This document shows, in pieces, positions 12,853-39,230 of a stretch of DNA of 64,000 nucleotides. Every line of letters begins with the position of its first letter. Positions within the stretch are counted from its first letter, which is position 1. Under the pieces are notes generated by a model that worked only from the letters and a program-made list of their open reading frames with translations, was not told the origin of the DNA and made no database searches. A program made the translations under genes and the position numbers. Source of the stretch: Saxidomus purpurata (taxonomy: Eukaryota; Mollusca; Bivalvia; Venerida; Veneridae); the NCBI GenBank assembly GCA_022818135.1, contig JAFMSR010000017.1:129111-193110 (forward strand). The letters are read 5' to 3'.

Positions 12853-13029
12853 GGATGTCATATGTTATTTCCCCGTCAATTTAATATTCTCCACCTACCA
12901 TATGTCATGTTATTTCCCTGTCATTTTAATAAGCTCCACCTACCATAATGTCATATGTTATTTCCCTGTCAATTTAATAAGCTCCACCTACCATATGTCA
13001 TATGTTATTTCCCTATCAATTTAATAAAC
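12853..13029. repeat. 47-bp tandem repeat, right part
   Basis: About 3.7 units of the same repeat as at 12161-12267. Local open frames reflect repetition of the unit. Confidence 0.8.
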
Positions 13030-13064
13030 TGACAACCATCTCATTGACTTTTCTTTTGCGGTCA

Positions 13065-13620
13065 ACCCTCGATTTGTTGTTGTTGTTATAAGAGTTGAAG
13101 GCACATCTCAAATGTATTTTGGTAATTTTTACAGACAGGCAGTTATCCATTCTTCCTTGGTAGAACCAGTACTACATGTTAAAGTCGTGACGTCGCCTTT
13201 AATAAGCAGACGTGTTGCTGTATTTATGGTATTAACGGCGCCAAATTGTATGACGTTACATTACGTCGTTTCCGTTTTTGATCTTTGTTTAGTTTAATGT
13301 TTAACAGGTAAAGCGCCAACACTAGACCCCTTTCCTCAGTCAGAAACTGAAACTTTTTTCACATAAAAGACATGGTCAGTAGCAGGGCTCGAACCCATGG
13401 ATTAACTAAGGGGATGTTTCAACAGTATTTCAGGTATTCAGAAGCAAGCAGTTTACTTATCTGCCTTTCCTGGGAAGAACCAGTGCTTTTCTATTAGAAA
13501 CTCCCATTCTTCTCACTAAAAGAATCAGGTTTCTGGCAAGACTTAATCTCATGACCCTCAATCAGTAATGATCTAAACCACTTGACCATTTTAGCAGGTC
13601 ACAATGGCCTCTTACTCAGG
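13065..13620 (-). mobile_element. SINE family A relics, minus orientation
   Basis: Fragments of the family A body and head in reverse orientation. A GTTGTTGTT end lies near 13077, GGCAGTTATCC near 13140, and CTTTCCTGGGAAGAACCAG at about 13466-13485. The tRNA-like head, CATGACCCTCAATCAG followed by CTAAACCACTTGACCAT, lies at about 13551-13590. The order suggests two overlapping or rearranged copies. Confidence 0.6.
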
Positions 13621-14034
13621 TGGGCACACTTACAGTCTCAGCTTGACTGTAAATCCTAAAAGTATTCACGAAAGGATGTAAGCCTTTCCCATACAAAGTC
13701 AACAAGTTCTACTTATATTGCATCTTCACAGAAATGATGAAGTTACATTATGGGATAATATCAATTAATAAGGTTGAGTAATTTGTAAGACGCATTTCAG
13801 CTAAAACATCCGCTTCAGCATAAAATCAAATTAAAGTTTACAAATACCTACAAAATAAGATGTAGTTGCCCAAGGATATTAATATGCATGAGGTGGTACA
13901 TAAAATTATTGAATCCAAATTACATCAATTTTCTGCAGCCTGACATGAAACTTTCATTATACTGGTTGGATGTAAGCCAAGTAACTTTACAGCTGTGAAA
14001 TGATACTATATATCCCTCATACTTTACTTAAAAC
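13621..14034. other. No feature seen
   Basis: Unassigned AT-rich DNA without a convincing reading frame or repeat. Confidence 0.3.
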
Positions 14035-14340
14035 AAGAGGGTCATAGTAGCTCTACATTGCTCACCTGAGTTCCAGTGCAAGATTTTTTGATGAATCAGC
14101 ATTTCTTATACAAACTCAGTACGGGGGTCATGTAAGGAAAGTCCAATGAACTTATTTCAAAGTCTAACCTATGGTTTTCAAGATTTCATGAAGATAATTT
14201 AATAAATACATGTTTGTATATAGCTTAATAGACCATACTCTTACTGCTTTTTTTATACACATCTATCCAAAGTGCTCAAGAAAATCATTCCCATGAAATT
14301 AAACTAAATTCATAGGACCACAATGGAAATGATAGTTTAT
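14035..14340 (-). repeat. Fragment of the ACAAGAGGGTCA element family
   Basis: The sequence starts ACAAGAGGGTCATAGTAGC and includes GCTCACCTGAG. This is the reverse complement of the conserved end seen at about 11211-11247, 34815-34850 and 35903-35938. It is a truncated, inverted family member. Confidence 0.6.
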
Positions 14341-17300
14341 CCATACTTTCGCTGACTTTCGCTACTCACTGGATTTATTTGCGATCCGTTGATCAAAGTT
14401 TAAACCTTTTGAAACTATTTACGAGATTTTGTGCATCAAAGCAATGTCCTTGCAATCCAATATTCATGAATTTTTAAAACTAAATATAAAGAATAGAATG
14501 TATTAGTCAAGTTTCAGACATAGACACTCCATGTTACGTACGACTGCTCATTTGTTTCACTCCAGCGATTTGCTTTAAAGTACAAGGTACACATCTCCCC
14601 GTCCTTTAAGTAATAGAGAACAAAAACACAAAGATATCTGATACCAGATACCACTAGATTTCCTTCTCTGTTTTTTTATCATAGCTGTTAAATGAAATAC
14701 AATAATGACAGGTACCTAATGGATAATTATGCAAATGTTTAAAACTGCAGCATGTCAGTTGACATGATACATGTACTCAACAGTGTGCGTACTTCCGCGA
14801 AACATATTCCCACTATGAACATACATTACCCAGGGTTTTCCCGGCTTATTCTATTGGTTGAAAACATTGCTAAAGGCATACATATTGTAGTGTATTATAT
14901 GCAACTTCACAAAGAACCAATCGGGTTACTTCCTTAATTACTGAATAAAAATATTTAAATGGTTAAACCAACATATTAATGTACAACAATAGAATAATAA
15001 AAGAAAACATTCTAGTTTAAGCTTAAACATACATGAGGCCACAGTTACATTATGACTCATAAGCTGTATTTTTCACTTGTAAGATTTCACCTACTGGTCT
15101 CTCCGTCTAATTATGGCCTTTATTGTTTTGTCAGACTATGCCTCAGAATGCAGCTGTGGCGATATAGAATCTCATTTTTCCGGGGCAGCATGCCCCAAAC
15201 CCCCTAGAAACTCTGTGCCTTCAAACTGTATGTTCCAAGCTACACCCCTATACTGTAGTCTAATTAATTCAATGTTGAAGCCAGCGAGATAGTTTTTGGA
15301 TGAGCAAGTCTTTTACGACTCCGAGATTTGACAGGTCAAACTAGCCGAATAAACATGCAACCAAGAAAAGTGTATCTGCCATATCTGTGTCTCTGGTAGA
15401 AAGGGCAACCTCAGGTTACCTGTTCACATCCCGTCCAGCTAGGTATTCATTTGTGACCATCTCGAGCGACCTAAACCAAAAACCTATATATATGTATAAC
15501 TGATATAAGGTATGCCAGAAAGTTAATAAAACTTTAGGTCTTCTCGAGCAAAATATGAGTAGGCCTATAATTGTCCCGCTGGAAACACAATTGGAAACAT
15601 CCAATGTGACAGACCCCTTTGGCCTAGTCAGGTCAGAAAACAAAAGCTATGTGCTCTGTAGTGGTATATGGTACTTGATCAAGTATAGGGACACTTTCTG
15701 AAGATAGATGTTGCTGGATAACATTGTTACAACAACAAGTTGACATAGAGCCCTCCAGTACTAAAAGCTCACAGAAGCTCTTGGCTCGCTTAAAGCTTAT
15801 CCAACAAACAACTAAAACTCAAAGCTCTTTTTCATTTCTGTAGCTTCTTTTCATAAAATTTGCAGTGAAAATAGTTATTTATTTACCTGCAGCATATATT
15901 CTTTACCTTTAATATCATCAAGTGTTCATGCAAGACAAGGATTTTTGTTTGAGTTAAAACTAATACATGTAGATACAATCACTTACAAATGTATGAATAA
16001 ATTCAAAGATACATGTAAAATAAAAAAGTAGCACTTTTTATTTGAACAAAAACCCTCTTTAATATAACCATGGTCTTGTGTATGAAATAGGAACTGTTCT
16101 TACATAGACCATGAGAACCTCGGCTTCAAAAAATACGAACAATTTAACTTTCCAGTTCTGTTAAAGTTACAAGTCTTCAAAACAATAATAATTTCAAACA
16201 TTTTTGGCTGTGACTCGTTTATGATTTGTACAAGAAGTAAATTCCATGAGATCTGTTTTCCATTGTAATGCATGGCCAAGGATCTCAGGAATAATCTACA
16301 GGCTGTAATGAACGCCATGCTGTCTGTTCTCAGATTGAAATTACATGTAATATACAATTTACATATGACCAGCGACATGGGAAAATAGGCCTTCAGACAA
16401 AATACTTGGAAACTAGCTTTCTTGCATACTTTGAACAAACATTATTTTATTATCACAATGGGAAAATTTCAGTTACCTTCATCCAGTAGATAAAAAATTA
16501 CATTTTGAAAAAGTAAACCTAAGGCGTCATTGTTCACTCTAAAATTAACGTCACATACCACAATTTGACGTCAAAACTCTCTTCAATTTACATGGGCAGT
16601 AAATCATTGCAGTAATCATTTCCTAACAGCATCATTTATTTTTGATTGCAGATTTATATACTCTTTTGATATATAGCATATCTGCTGAAATATTTCATGT
16701 CTCCTTTCTACGATATGCTTTTTTCATAATTTATGGTATAGCCAAAATAATTTTTAAAAATTTGAATCGCTGTTGCCATAGTAATGGTCTTGAAGGATTT
16801 TGAAGCAATAGTATGTTTCTGTGGAGGTAATATAGTGGTTATCAGTTTTTAATATTGGTTTGCATTTAAAGGTGACAAAAATGTAAATTTTATGTTGTTT
16901 GCAATCAATTATTGTCGAATATTGTAACAAATGTCTGAAGGCACATTTTAGCGCGATGCCGGTCATATCAATTATTTAGAGGAACACAATTCCTTTTATG
17001 CATGAAAAAGTTATCAGGAAATTCACTTTGATCTTTAGAGTGACAGACACTATAGCAACTAGTAATCAACACTCAGGTAAAAATATCACTGTGTAAATTT
17101 AAGTTTAAAAATCGTAACATGACTAACTTGATCCCAACTTCCATCATTTGTTTGGTCAGAAAACACGACATTCAACAACACTATTTACACATGTTCATAT
17201 ATACAATTATACTAGATAGACTTTCTGTAAAGATAAAATAACCACTGTGGTAACACACATTACACACATTTAACAGCCCTACTAACATTTGGTGGTTGCC

Positions 17301-17617
17301 ACAGATAAGCTGAAACAAGGTGTCACAGATCATGTTATCAAAAACTTTGCAACGTCCACTTTCAGTTAGCATAATGTGCTGTTACCATCAGATTCAAAGT
17401 CTGCGAACTCTTGTAATTCTTTGCAATTCTGCTAACCAACAATGCTGAATAGACCTGCTAGAGTAATATCTCCTTTTTCTCAAAACTTCAGACCAACTAG
17501 CATCTTTTCTCTTTTAATGTAAGAGAAATAAAAAACTTTGGCACAATTTTCATCTAAAATGTGAGTGATATGTTGTTCAAGATTCAGGAATGAAAATAAT
17601 CTACATATAACATGTTG
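14341..17617. other. Intergenic DNA and probable HDDC2 3' UTR
   Basis: No gene could be supported here. 15170-15250 contains a GC-rich string (GGGGCAGCATGCCCCAAACC) typical of transposon ends and related in reverse to 52395-52425. AATAAA signals on the minus strand near 16446 and 16634 could end the HDDC2 mRNA. The minus-strand open frame at 16100-16438 has no recognisable motif. Confidence 0.35.
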
Positions 17618-31997
<14,380 letters not shown>

Positions 31998-32141
31998 CTT
32001 TTTTCACCGGGTTTTCAAAATGTAAACATCCAACATGTGCTTCCGGAAATTGTTGACCAATGTAAATGCACTTAACAATTTCCAAATAATCTCCTTTCGT
32101 AAAGAAGTCTCTGATTGGTAAATTGCTGTCAAATTATAAAC
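31998..32141. promoter_or_regulatory. Shared bidirectional promoter of HDDC2 and MRPS28
   Basis: Only 144 bp separate the two divergent ATG codons. The interval has CTTCCGGAA (ETS/GABP-type) at 32040-32048, CCAAT at 32057-32061 and ATTGG (CCAAT on the minus strand) at 32114-32118, but no TATA box. GABP and NF-Y sites in short divergent intervals are typical of housekeeping and mitochondrial-gene promoters. Transcription starts are not visible. Confidence 0.7.
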
Positions 32142-35100
32142 ATGGCAGCCCCCATGAAAAATGCTGTGCGGACTCTGTGGAGGCCAATATTTGGAAATAT
32201 ACACAAATTTTGTGCATCGATGAGACAAATTCCCGCTGCAGCCTTTTGTGAAGAAGCAGTCTCAAGGCGACTTAAGTTTGATGTGTCTTCTGTATATGCA
32301 ACAAAAAGTCTTGGTTAGTTTGAACTGTTGAAAGGTCAAAAGACTGTGTCAAAGACACCCAGCCCACTGCTACAAACCACTGATACAAACCTCAAACATT
32401 TTCAAATAAAAATAAGTTTTCATAAGCTGTACATTTTTTTAAAAAGATTGCTTATTCATAACATAAAAAGAATTTCTTTTCTTAAAAAGTTTGAGATTTG
32501 TATCAGTGGGTTGTAACAGATCACTGGGGGTCTTTGCAACACGCCAAGTACCTTTGGGTCAAATCTTGTAACCGCTTATTCAGTTTATTGGGGCTAACAA
32601 TATGATATAGGTTTGCTCTTGTCCGTTTGTCCGAATCTTGTGGCACACACTGCTCAGTAAATCTTTAACTAAATTTATGAGTGTACTGTGTAGTGGTTAT
32701 AGGTCACTATCAACAGCCATGCTGCTGGGTTAATCCTTTAGTGACGTGGTTGTGGTGTCTGCTTCTGTAGTAGAGGTATAATACGGCACTTGTACATCCT
32801 TGCCATTGAGCCAGCTTTTATGGCGACGTGGTAGTGTCCGCTTAGGATACTGGAGGACCAGAGTTTGAATCCAGCTCGGGGGGATGTACTTTTAATGGTT
32901 ACATTTTGCGCCCAACATAAATAACCCACGTGTGTAGAAGTGGTATCACCCTTGGAACGTCCCACAGACATTCATACTCCAAGAATTCGAGGACGAATTC
33001 TGGTAAGGAGGGGTTGTATGTAGTAGAGGTATAATACGGCACTAGTACTTCCTTGCCATTGCAAGTTCAAATCCAGCTCGGGGCGATGTACTTTTAACAG
33101 TTACACTTCCCATGCTGGAGGCCAGGGGTCATACCAGCTAGGGACTTGAGACTTTTCTCCTCTGGAATGGAGGTCCAGAAAGTCCAGCAGAGCTAATGCC
33201 ATGGTGGTTTGTCTGTTGTCCATCTGTCCATCCGTCTGGCCATAAACTTTCCTTTGATAATGCAGGCCACAATTTGTGTAAGGGGTGGTATGCTTGCTTC
33301 AGCTTTCTGCCCAGCAGTCTGCCTGAAATATGGATGCTAAATCTCCAAAACCCGTGTTTAGAGTTTAATGATACTTTACATAAATGATAAGTACCGTTGT
33401 GCATTGTCTGTATTTTGGGTCAAAGGTCAAGGTCACAGGGACTATAGATAGTAAAGTCTTGTGGATGCTTAATTGCCAAAACTCCTGGTCAGAATCAAAT
33501 AACATGTCGACGGACATAATGCAAATAAAAAATATGGACCTTTTTTCTGCACATTCTAAAACTGAAACCTTCTGCATAAGTTATTGCTTCATAATGGATA
33601 TACCTCCTGTACCAAATCTACCTAAGACATTAAGTTTTCCACAGGGCACCTTTTGTCAAAAACATCCAGTGAAAAAAAGTTTTCAGTCATAGATCGTGGA
33701 ACCAAATAATATGGTACTTTTTAGCTCACCTGGCTACGCCAGGGTGAGCTTTTCTGATCGATGATTGTGCGTCGTCCGTCAACATTTTGATTCAAATGAC
33801 ATCTCCTCTGAAACCTCTAGGCCAATGTTGATAAAACTATGCAGGAATGTTCCTTGCATGAAGCTCTACCAAAATTGTTCAAAGAATTCCATTCCATGCA
33901 GAACTCTGGTTGCTATGGCAACAAATAGGAAAAACTTTAAAAATCTTCTTCTCTGAAACCACAAGGCCTAGAGCTTAGATATTTGGCATGTAGCATTGTC
34001 TAGAGGACCTCTACCAAGATTGTTCAAATTATGACCCCGGGGTCAAAAATTGACCCATTGGCTGGGCACTTAGTTTTTGCATAGGCATATATAGGAAAAA
34101 CTTTAAAAATCTTCTTCTCTGAAACCACAAGGCCTAGAGCTAAGATATTTGGCATGTAGCATTGTCTAGTGGACCTCTACCAAGATTGTTCAAATTATGA
34201 CCCCGGGTCAAAATTGACCCCAGCGGGGGTGGTCACTTAGTTTTGCATAGGAATATATAGGAAAAACTTTAAAAATCTTCTTCTCTGAAACCACAAGGCC
34301 TAGAGCTTAGATATTTGGCATGTAGCATTGGCTAGTGGACCTCTACCAAGATTGTTCAAATTATGAGCACCGAATCAAAATTGACCCCGCACGGGGGGTC
34401 ACTTAGTTTTACATAGGCTTATGTAGGAAAAAGTTTAAAAATCTTCTTCTCTGAAACCACAAGGCCTAGAGCTTAGATATTTGGCATTGGCTAGTGGACC
34501 TCTACCAAGATTGTTCAAATTATGAGCACCGAATCAAAATTGACCCCGCACGGGGGGTCACTTAGTTTTACATAGGCTTATGTAGGAAAAAGTTTAAAAA
34601 TCTTCTTCTTTGAAACCACAAGGCTTAGAGCATAGATAATTGGCATGTATCATTGCCTAGTAGACCTCTTCAAAGTGTGTTCAAATTATGCCCCAGGGGT
34701 CAAAATTGACCTTGCCCGGGGGGGATCATTTGTTTTACAAAGGCGTATAGAGGAAAACTTATTTGGTATATAACATTATCTAGTGATCTTCCACCAGGCA
34801 AGTGGACTTGTACCAAGGTGAGCGATATAGGGCCATCTTGGCCCTCTTGTTTAGCTCACCTGAGCTGGCTCAGGGTGAGCTATTAGGATCGATGAATGTC
34901 CGTCATCCGTCGTCCGTCCACACTTAGTTCTTTAACACTCTAGTGGTCAGATTTTTGCCTCAATTGTCACGAAACTTGGTCAGGATGTTTGTCCCAGTAA
35001 TTACTCGGACGAGTTCGAATATGGGTCATCTCAGATGAAAAACTAGGTCACATGACCCAAAAATAGAAAAATCTTGTTAAAGCTCTAGAGGCTACTGTTT

Positions 35101-38100
35101 CAGTCCAAATATCCTGGCAATTTGTCAGAAAGGTTGTTTGGTTGATTTCTAGCTCAAGTTTTAATATGGGTCACCTAGGGTCAAAAACTAGGTCACACAG
35201 CCCAAATATGGAAAAACCTTGTTAACACTCTAGAGGTAACATTTTCAGCCCAAATATCCTGGAAATTTGTCAGAAAGGTTGTTAAGATGATTTCTAGCTC
35301 AAGTTCGAATATGGGTCATCTGGGGTCAAAAACTAGGTCACACAGCCTGAATATGGAAAAACCTTGTTAACACTCTAGAGGTAACATTTTCAGCCCAAAT
35401 ATCCTGGAAATATGTCAGAAAGGTTGTTTCGATGATTTCTAGCCCAAGTTCGAATATGGGTCATCTGGGGTCAAAAACTAGGTCACAGAGCCCAAATGTG
35501 GAAAAACCTTGTTAACACTCTAGATGTTACATTTTCAGCCCAGATATCCTTGAAATTTGTCAGAAAGGTTGTTTCGATGATTTCTAGCTCAAGTTTCAAT
35601 ATGGGTCATCTGGGGTCAAAAACTAGGTCACAGAGCCCAAATATGGAAAAGCCTTGTTAATACTCTAGAGGTAACATTTTCAGCCCAAATATCCTGGAAA
35701 TTTGTTAGAAAGGTTGTTTCTATGATTTCTAGCTCAAGTTCGAATATGGGTCATCTTGGGTCAAAACTAGGTCACACAGCCCAAACATGGAAAAACCTTG
35801 TTAACACTCTAGAGGTAACATTTTCAGCCCAAATATCCTGGAAATTTGTCAGAAAGGTTGTTTCGATGATTTCTATCAACTTTGTTAAAAGCAGTTGTAC
35901 TCGGGTGAGCGATAAAGGGCCATCATGGCCCTCTTGTTGTATAAAATGTTCACGAAAATAGCTGAAATTACAATCCAGAAGTGCACTCAGGATGCAGTGA
36001 AAACACATCTAAAGGCATGCAGAAAGATAAAATTTTCTAGGGCAAGATCCCCCAAACCCCCATTGATAGAGGGGGAGGCCCCCCTTTTGTGCTCTCCCCC
36101 ATCATGTGCCATCAGCCAGACCACTGTTCGGAAGCGGCCGATGGCCCTGTAAGTGCCATGCCTAGTTGTGCATGGTTCATGTTTCGGGTCAATAGGTCAA
36201 AGGTCAATGCTATAATTAAGGGCTCAAGATAGTAAAATATTTCCATGTATCTCCAAAACCCCTGGTCACAGTTTAATGATATTTCATAGATATGAAAAGT
36301 ACCATGCCTAGTTCTGGTCACCAGTTTAAGTCGGTATTTATCACCTTCAATGATAGTTCTAGATTTTAAAAAAGGAGGTGATCCATCATAGGGGCCTCAA
36401 AAAATCTCAAATCACGGCCTGTCTCCATCAAACAAAGCACTCACCAGCAGCCAGACTTACATGTAAATCAGTAATAAATCAGTTACTGAATTCTTACACC
36501 ATCTTTTGCGACAATCAGCATATTGTTGAATGTTAATGTTTATATTTTTAAATACATGTATTCTGTAAGTTTTATAAGTCTGTAGTGTATATTTAGCTCT
36601 ACTGGATGAAGTCCAGCAGAGCTTATGCCATGGTAGTGGTAGTTTGTCCATCGTCTGTCTGTCCTTTAGTTTTTCCTTAATAAAACTCTATAGGTCACAA
36701 TTTTCATTTGACTCCCATGAAACTTGCTAAAGGTTGCCTTCAACCTGTAGATGATGCATATTGTTTTGAATTCAGTGAAACTTAATCATAAAAAAAGATA
36801 TTCATTATCAAGAGGAGATGGTCATATCATCTGCATGTTGCATGATTTTTCATGTAGTTATTGCCCTTAAATTATGTTTTCACATAATTATGTTCGTGTA
36901 CGCACTATTTCTCAGCAACCTAAAGACTTGAATCCAACAAATCTTTATGTTTATAGTGTACAGGTGGTTGTGTCTGGGCTGTAACTTTGTCATGCATTTA
37001 GAGATTTTGAAATAACCCACAAATGTCCACCACATCAAGAAGTGTCACGTGCAAGACCAAGGTCACTAGCCCAAGATCAAGGTCATACATGAAGGTCAAT
37101 CATCATGGGAAGCCCCATATAAGCTCAAAGTGTTTACCTTTTTGTGTATGATTCTATACCAAACTTTTAATTTTGTCAATGAATGGTAAAGCAGTGAACA
37201 AAAACCATAGTGACAATTAGTCACGTGTCACTTCTAAGGGGGTATCTAATTTATTTTGTCACTTACAAGTAATAGCACTTGTTTTTAGAATGTTTATCAT
37301 ATAAGAAATCAGTGTAGATGCACATCTGACTATGAGGAAGCATGTTCTGGTTACCATGGTTACTGTTTGCCTTATTTGTTCATAGTTTTTTATAAGATCT
37401 TTAATGTTCAGATGTAAAACCTAAATCTACTTTCAGAGGCTGAGGAACCAGAAATAGAGGAGGAGACACAAGTACAAGAGAGTTTTGCTACTATGTTTAG
37501 AAAATCTAAATTTGTTCAACTGGGAGATTTGAAAGACAGGACATTAGCTGGACGGATATTTAATGTTGTGAATGATGATCTCTATATTGACTTTGGAGGA
37601 AAATTCTACTGTGTTTGTCCTAGACCTTCGTTTCAGGCTCAGTAAGTCAGATTTCAACTTTAACCCCTACTCTGCCTAAATATCACAAATGTGCTCATCC
37701 ATCTTTCAGTTTACACAGCACATCAGTTGCAGAAATTAGCAGTGGTCTGGTGGTCCGTGGCTAGTAAATTTTCTGATCAGCTTGTGAAAAATAATATTGT
37801 TTTTAATCAACTTGAATTTTTATAATACATGGTTAGGGTTAGTGTAGACAAAATAATTGCAGCCTGATCATGATCTGCACTCTTCATTAGAATAGGCAGT
37901 CTTACTTTCACTAACACAAAACCATTTGAATGTTGTGCTTAGCATAATGTATATGTTGCAGGTTCCCAGTAACGTCAAACAGTATTTTTCTTTCTTTCAG
38001 TCAGTATGTGAAAGGTCAGAGAGTGCGGGTTATGGTGCATAAATTTGAAATGACCTCAAGTTTCTTGGGAAGTGAGCAACATTTGACACTATTGGAGGCT

Positions 38101-38343
38101 GATGCCACTCTTTTGGGACTTTTTGATCAAATAGAGCAAACCTCTCAGAAAAAAGACGACAAAATTTCACCAGTTTCTGACGGGTTTGCATCTAGAATGA
38201 TGGCAGGTGTAAATGACATGGAGAAAAATGTTCATAACATGGAAGAAAGCATTGAAACAGTTGCAGTGGACAGTAGCACAGAAACTGTAGGAACAAACAA
38301 TACTGAAGATGTAACAACAGATAACAGTGTAAAACCTCAGTGA
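32142..38343 (+). CDS. MRPS28: Mitochondrial small ribosomal subunit protein S28
   Basis: Three exons: 32142-32313, 37437-37641 and 38001-38343. Donors are GTTAGT and GTAAGT, acceptors TTTCAG and TTTCAG, and the phases agree. The product is 239 aa (human about 187). The N-terminus (MAAPMKNAVRTLWRPIFGN) is basic and fits a mitochondrial presequence. The family core lies at about residues 72-165: ESFATMFRKSKF, GRIFNVVNDDLYIDFGGKFY, CVCPRP, then YVKGQRVRVMVHKFEMTSSF followed by LGSEQHLTLLEADATLLGL. This matches MRPS28 (bS1m), a structural protein of the mitoribosome small subunit. The C-terminal 60 residues are acidic and Thr-rich, longer than in vertebrates. AATAAA overlaps the end at 38344-38349. 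Intron 1 (5.1 kb) is filled with repeats. Confidence 0.93.
32690..33110 (+). mobile_element. tRNA-derived SINE fragments
   Basis: A tRNA-like head, GGCGACGTGGTAGTGTCCGC (about 32822) and CAGAGTTTGAATCCAGCTCG (about 32860), is followed by a body. Part of it (GTAGAGGTATAATACGGCAC) appears twice, at about 32770 and 33020. Confidence 0.55.
33165..33710 (+). repeat. Dispersed repeat with GGTCAAAGGTCAAGGTCAC blocks
   Basis: It begins near GTCCAGCAGAGCTAATGCCA. Similar sequence is at 36600-36730 (GTCCAGCAGAGCTTATGCCA) and 36130-36310 (TCAATAGGTCAAAGGTCAAT). It is non-coding and lies in MRPS28 intron 1. Confidence 0.6.
33722..34850 (+). mobile_element. Dispersed element with 5' hairpin and 166-bp tandem repeats
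   Basis: It starts AGCTCACCTGGCTACGCCAGGGTGAGCT (hairpin CTCACCTGGC/GCCAGGGTGAG) and ends GGTGAGCGATATAGGGCCATCTTGGCCCTCTTG. Inside, a unit with GAAACCACAAGGCCTAGAGC repeats at 33965, 34131, 34297, 34463 and 34622 (period about 166 bp). There is no protein-coding capacity. The next family member starts a few bases after its end. Confidence 0.75.
34851..35940 (+). mobile_element. Second element of the same family, 145-bp tandem repeats
   Basis: It starts TTAGCTCACCTGAGCTGGCT with the same hairpin design and ends GGGTGAGCGATAAAGGGCCATCATGGCCCTCTTG. The internal unit (CTCTAGAGGTAACATTTTCA, CTGGAAATTTGTCAGAAAGG) repeats every ~145 bp at 35231, 35376, 35521, 35666 and 35810. The ends match the preceding element but the internal repeats differ. 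Confidence 0.75.
36130..36730 (+). repeat. Fragments of the GTCCAGCAGAGCTTATGCCA repeat family
   Basis: Two partial copies of the family at 33165-33710, lying around 36130-36310 and 36600-36730. Confidence 0.5.
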
Positions 38344-38349
38344 AATAAA
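38344..38349 (+). terminator. Candidate polyadenylation signal of MRPS28
   Basis: AATAAA begins immediately after the TGA stop codon (38341-38343). This would give a very short 3' UTR. The following 150 bp are unique before the minisatellite. Confidence 0.5.
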
Positions 38350-38499
38350 AGTTTACCTGTTGCCTTGCAGTGCATTTTTGAGCTGTAAAAAAATCCACTG
38401 CTCCATACCAAATCTGATTTTATGTTTTTGTTTAAATGTAGATAAGTCTGTTTTACTATCCAGTGCTATCTGGATGTATACTTTTTCACTTCCCTGTCA

Positions 38500-38935
38500 C
38501 AGGGTGTGTTACATTTCTCTGTTACAGTGTGTGTGTGACATTTCTCTGTTACAGGGTGTGTTACATTTCTCTGTTACAGGGTGTGTGGTAACTCTGTCAC
38601 TGGGTGTGTGATAACTCTGACACAGGGTGTGTGACATTTCTCTGTTACAGGTGTGTGACATTTCTCTGTTACAGGGTGTGTTACATTTCTGTGTTACAGG
38701 GTGTGTTACATTTCTGTGTCACAGGGTGTGTGATAACTCTGTCACAGGGTGTGTGATAACTCTGTCACAGGGTGTGTTACATTTCTCTGTTACAGTGTGT
38801 GTGTGTGTGACATTTCTCTGTTACAGGGTGTGTGACATTTCTCTGTTACAGGGTGTGTTACATTTCTGTGTCACAGGGTGTGTGATAACTCTGTCACAGG
38901 GTGTGTGATAACTCTGTCACAGGGTGTATGTGAGA
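38500..38935. repeat. 23-26-bp minisatellite downstream of MRPS28
   Basis: Interspersed variants of ACATTTCTCTGTTACAGGGT followed by GTGTT (25 bp) and AACTCTGTCACAGGGTGTGT followed by GAT (23 bp). Open frames across it are repeat artefacts. Confidence 0.9.
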
Positions 38936-39054
38936 GATGTTACAACAGTTCAGAATATATGTTAAAATGCTGAGTTTTATTAACAAAGAGTACAAAGTTG
39001 AAGATTTTGTTTTATTTTAAGTTCACTGATCACCCTACATTTGGCCGTTTGCCT

Positions 39055-39230
39055 TGTGTTATTGTGATCATGTTGCTTCAAAAGACATTGAGAGAACTGC
39101 TTGGCCAATGTTGATGAAACAAGAATGTGAAGAATGTGCCTTCTTTGGTGAAGACTACCAAAGTTGCCAAAGGAATTTTGAAGCAGAACTCTGGTTGCTG
39201 TTGCAACCAAATTGAAAAACTTGAAGTGAT
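39055..39230 (+). repeat. Decayed copy of the 33722 element start
   Basis: CCAATGTTGATGAAACAAGA and GCAGAACTCTGGTTGCTGTT resemble 33822-33920. It is truncated at both ends. Confidence 0.5.

Noticed and set aside
16100..16438. 112-codon minus-strand ORF as a gene
   Set aside because: No motif, no splice partners and AT-rich composition like the surroundings. It could be HDDC2 3' UTR.
32004..32228. Minus ORF overlapping the HDDC2/MRPS28 promoter
   Set aside because: It is antisense to MRPS28 exon 1 and covers the shared promoter. The HDDC2 start at 31997 is in a separate, conserved context.
33722..34850. Helitron (end hairpin followed by CTAA on the minus strand)
   Set aside because: The hairpin includes the CTAA rather than preceding it by about 10 nt, and the other end lacks a 5' TC.
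38360..38908. ORFs with repeated CDISLLQGV motif
   Set aside because: Read-through of the 23-26-bp minisatellite.
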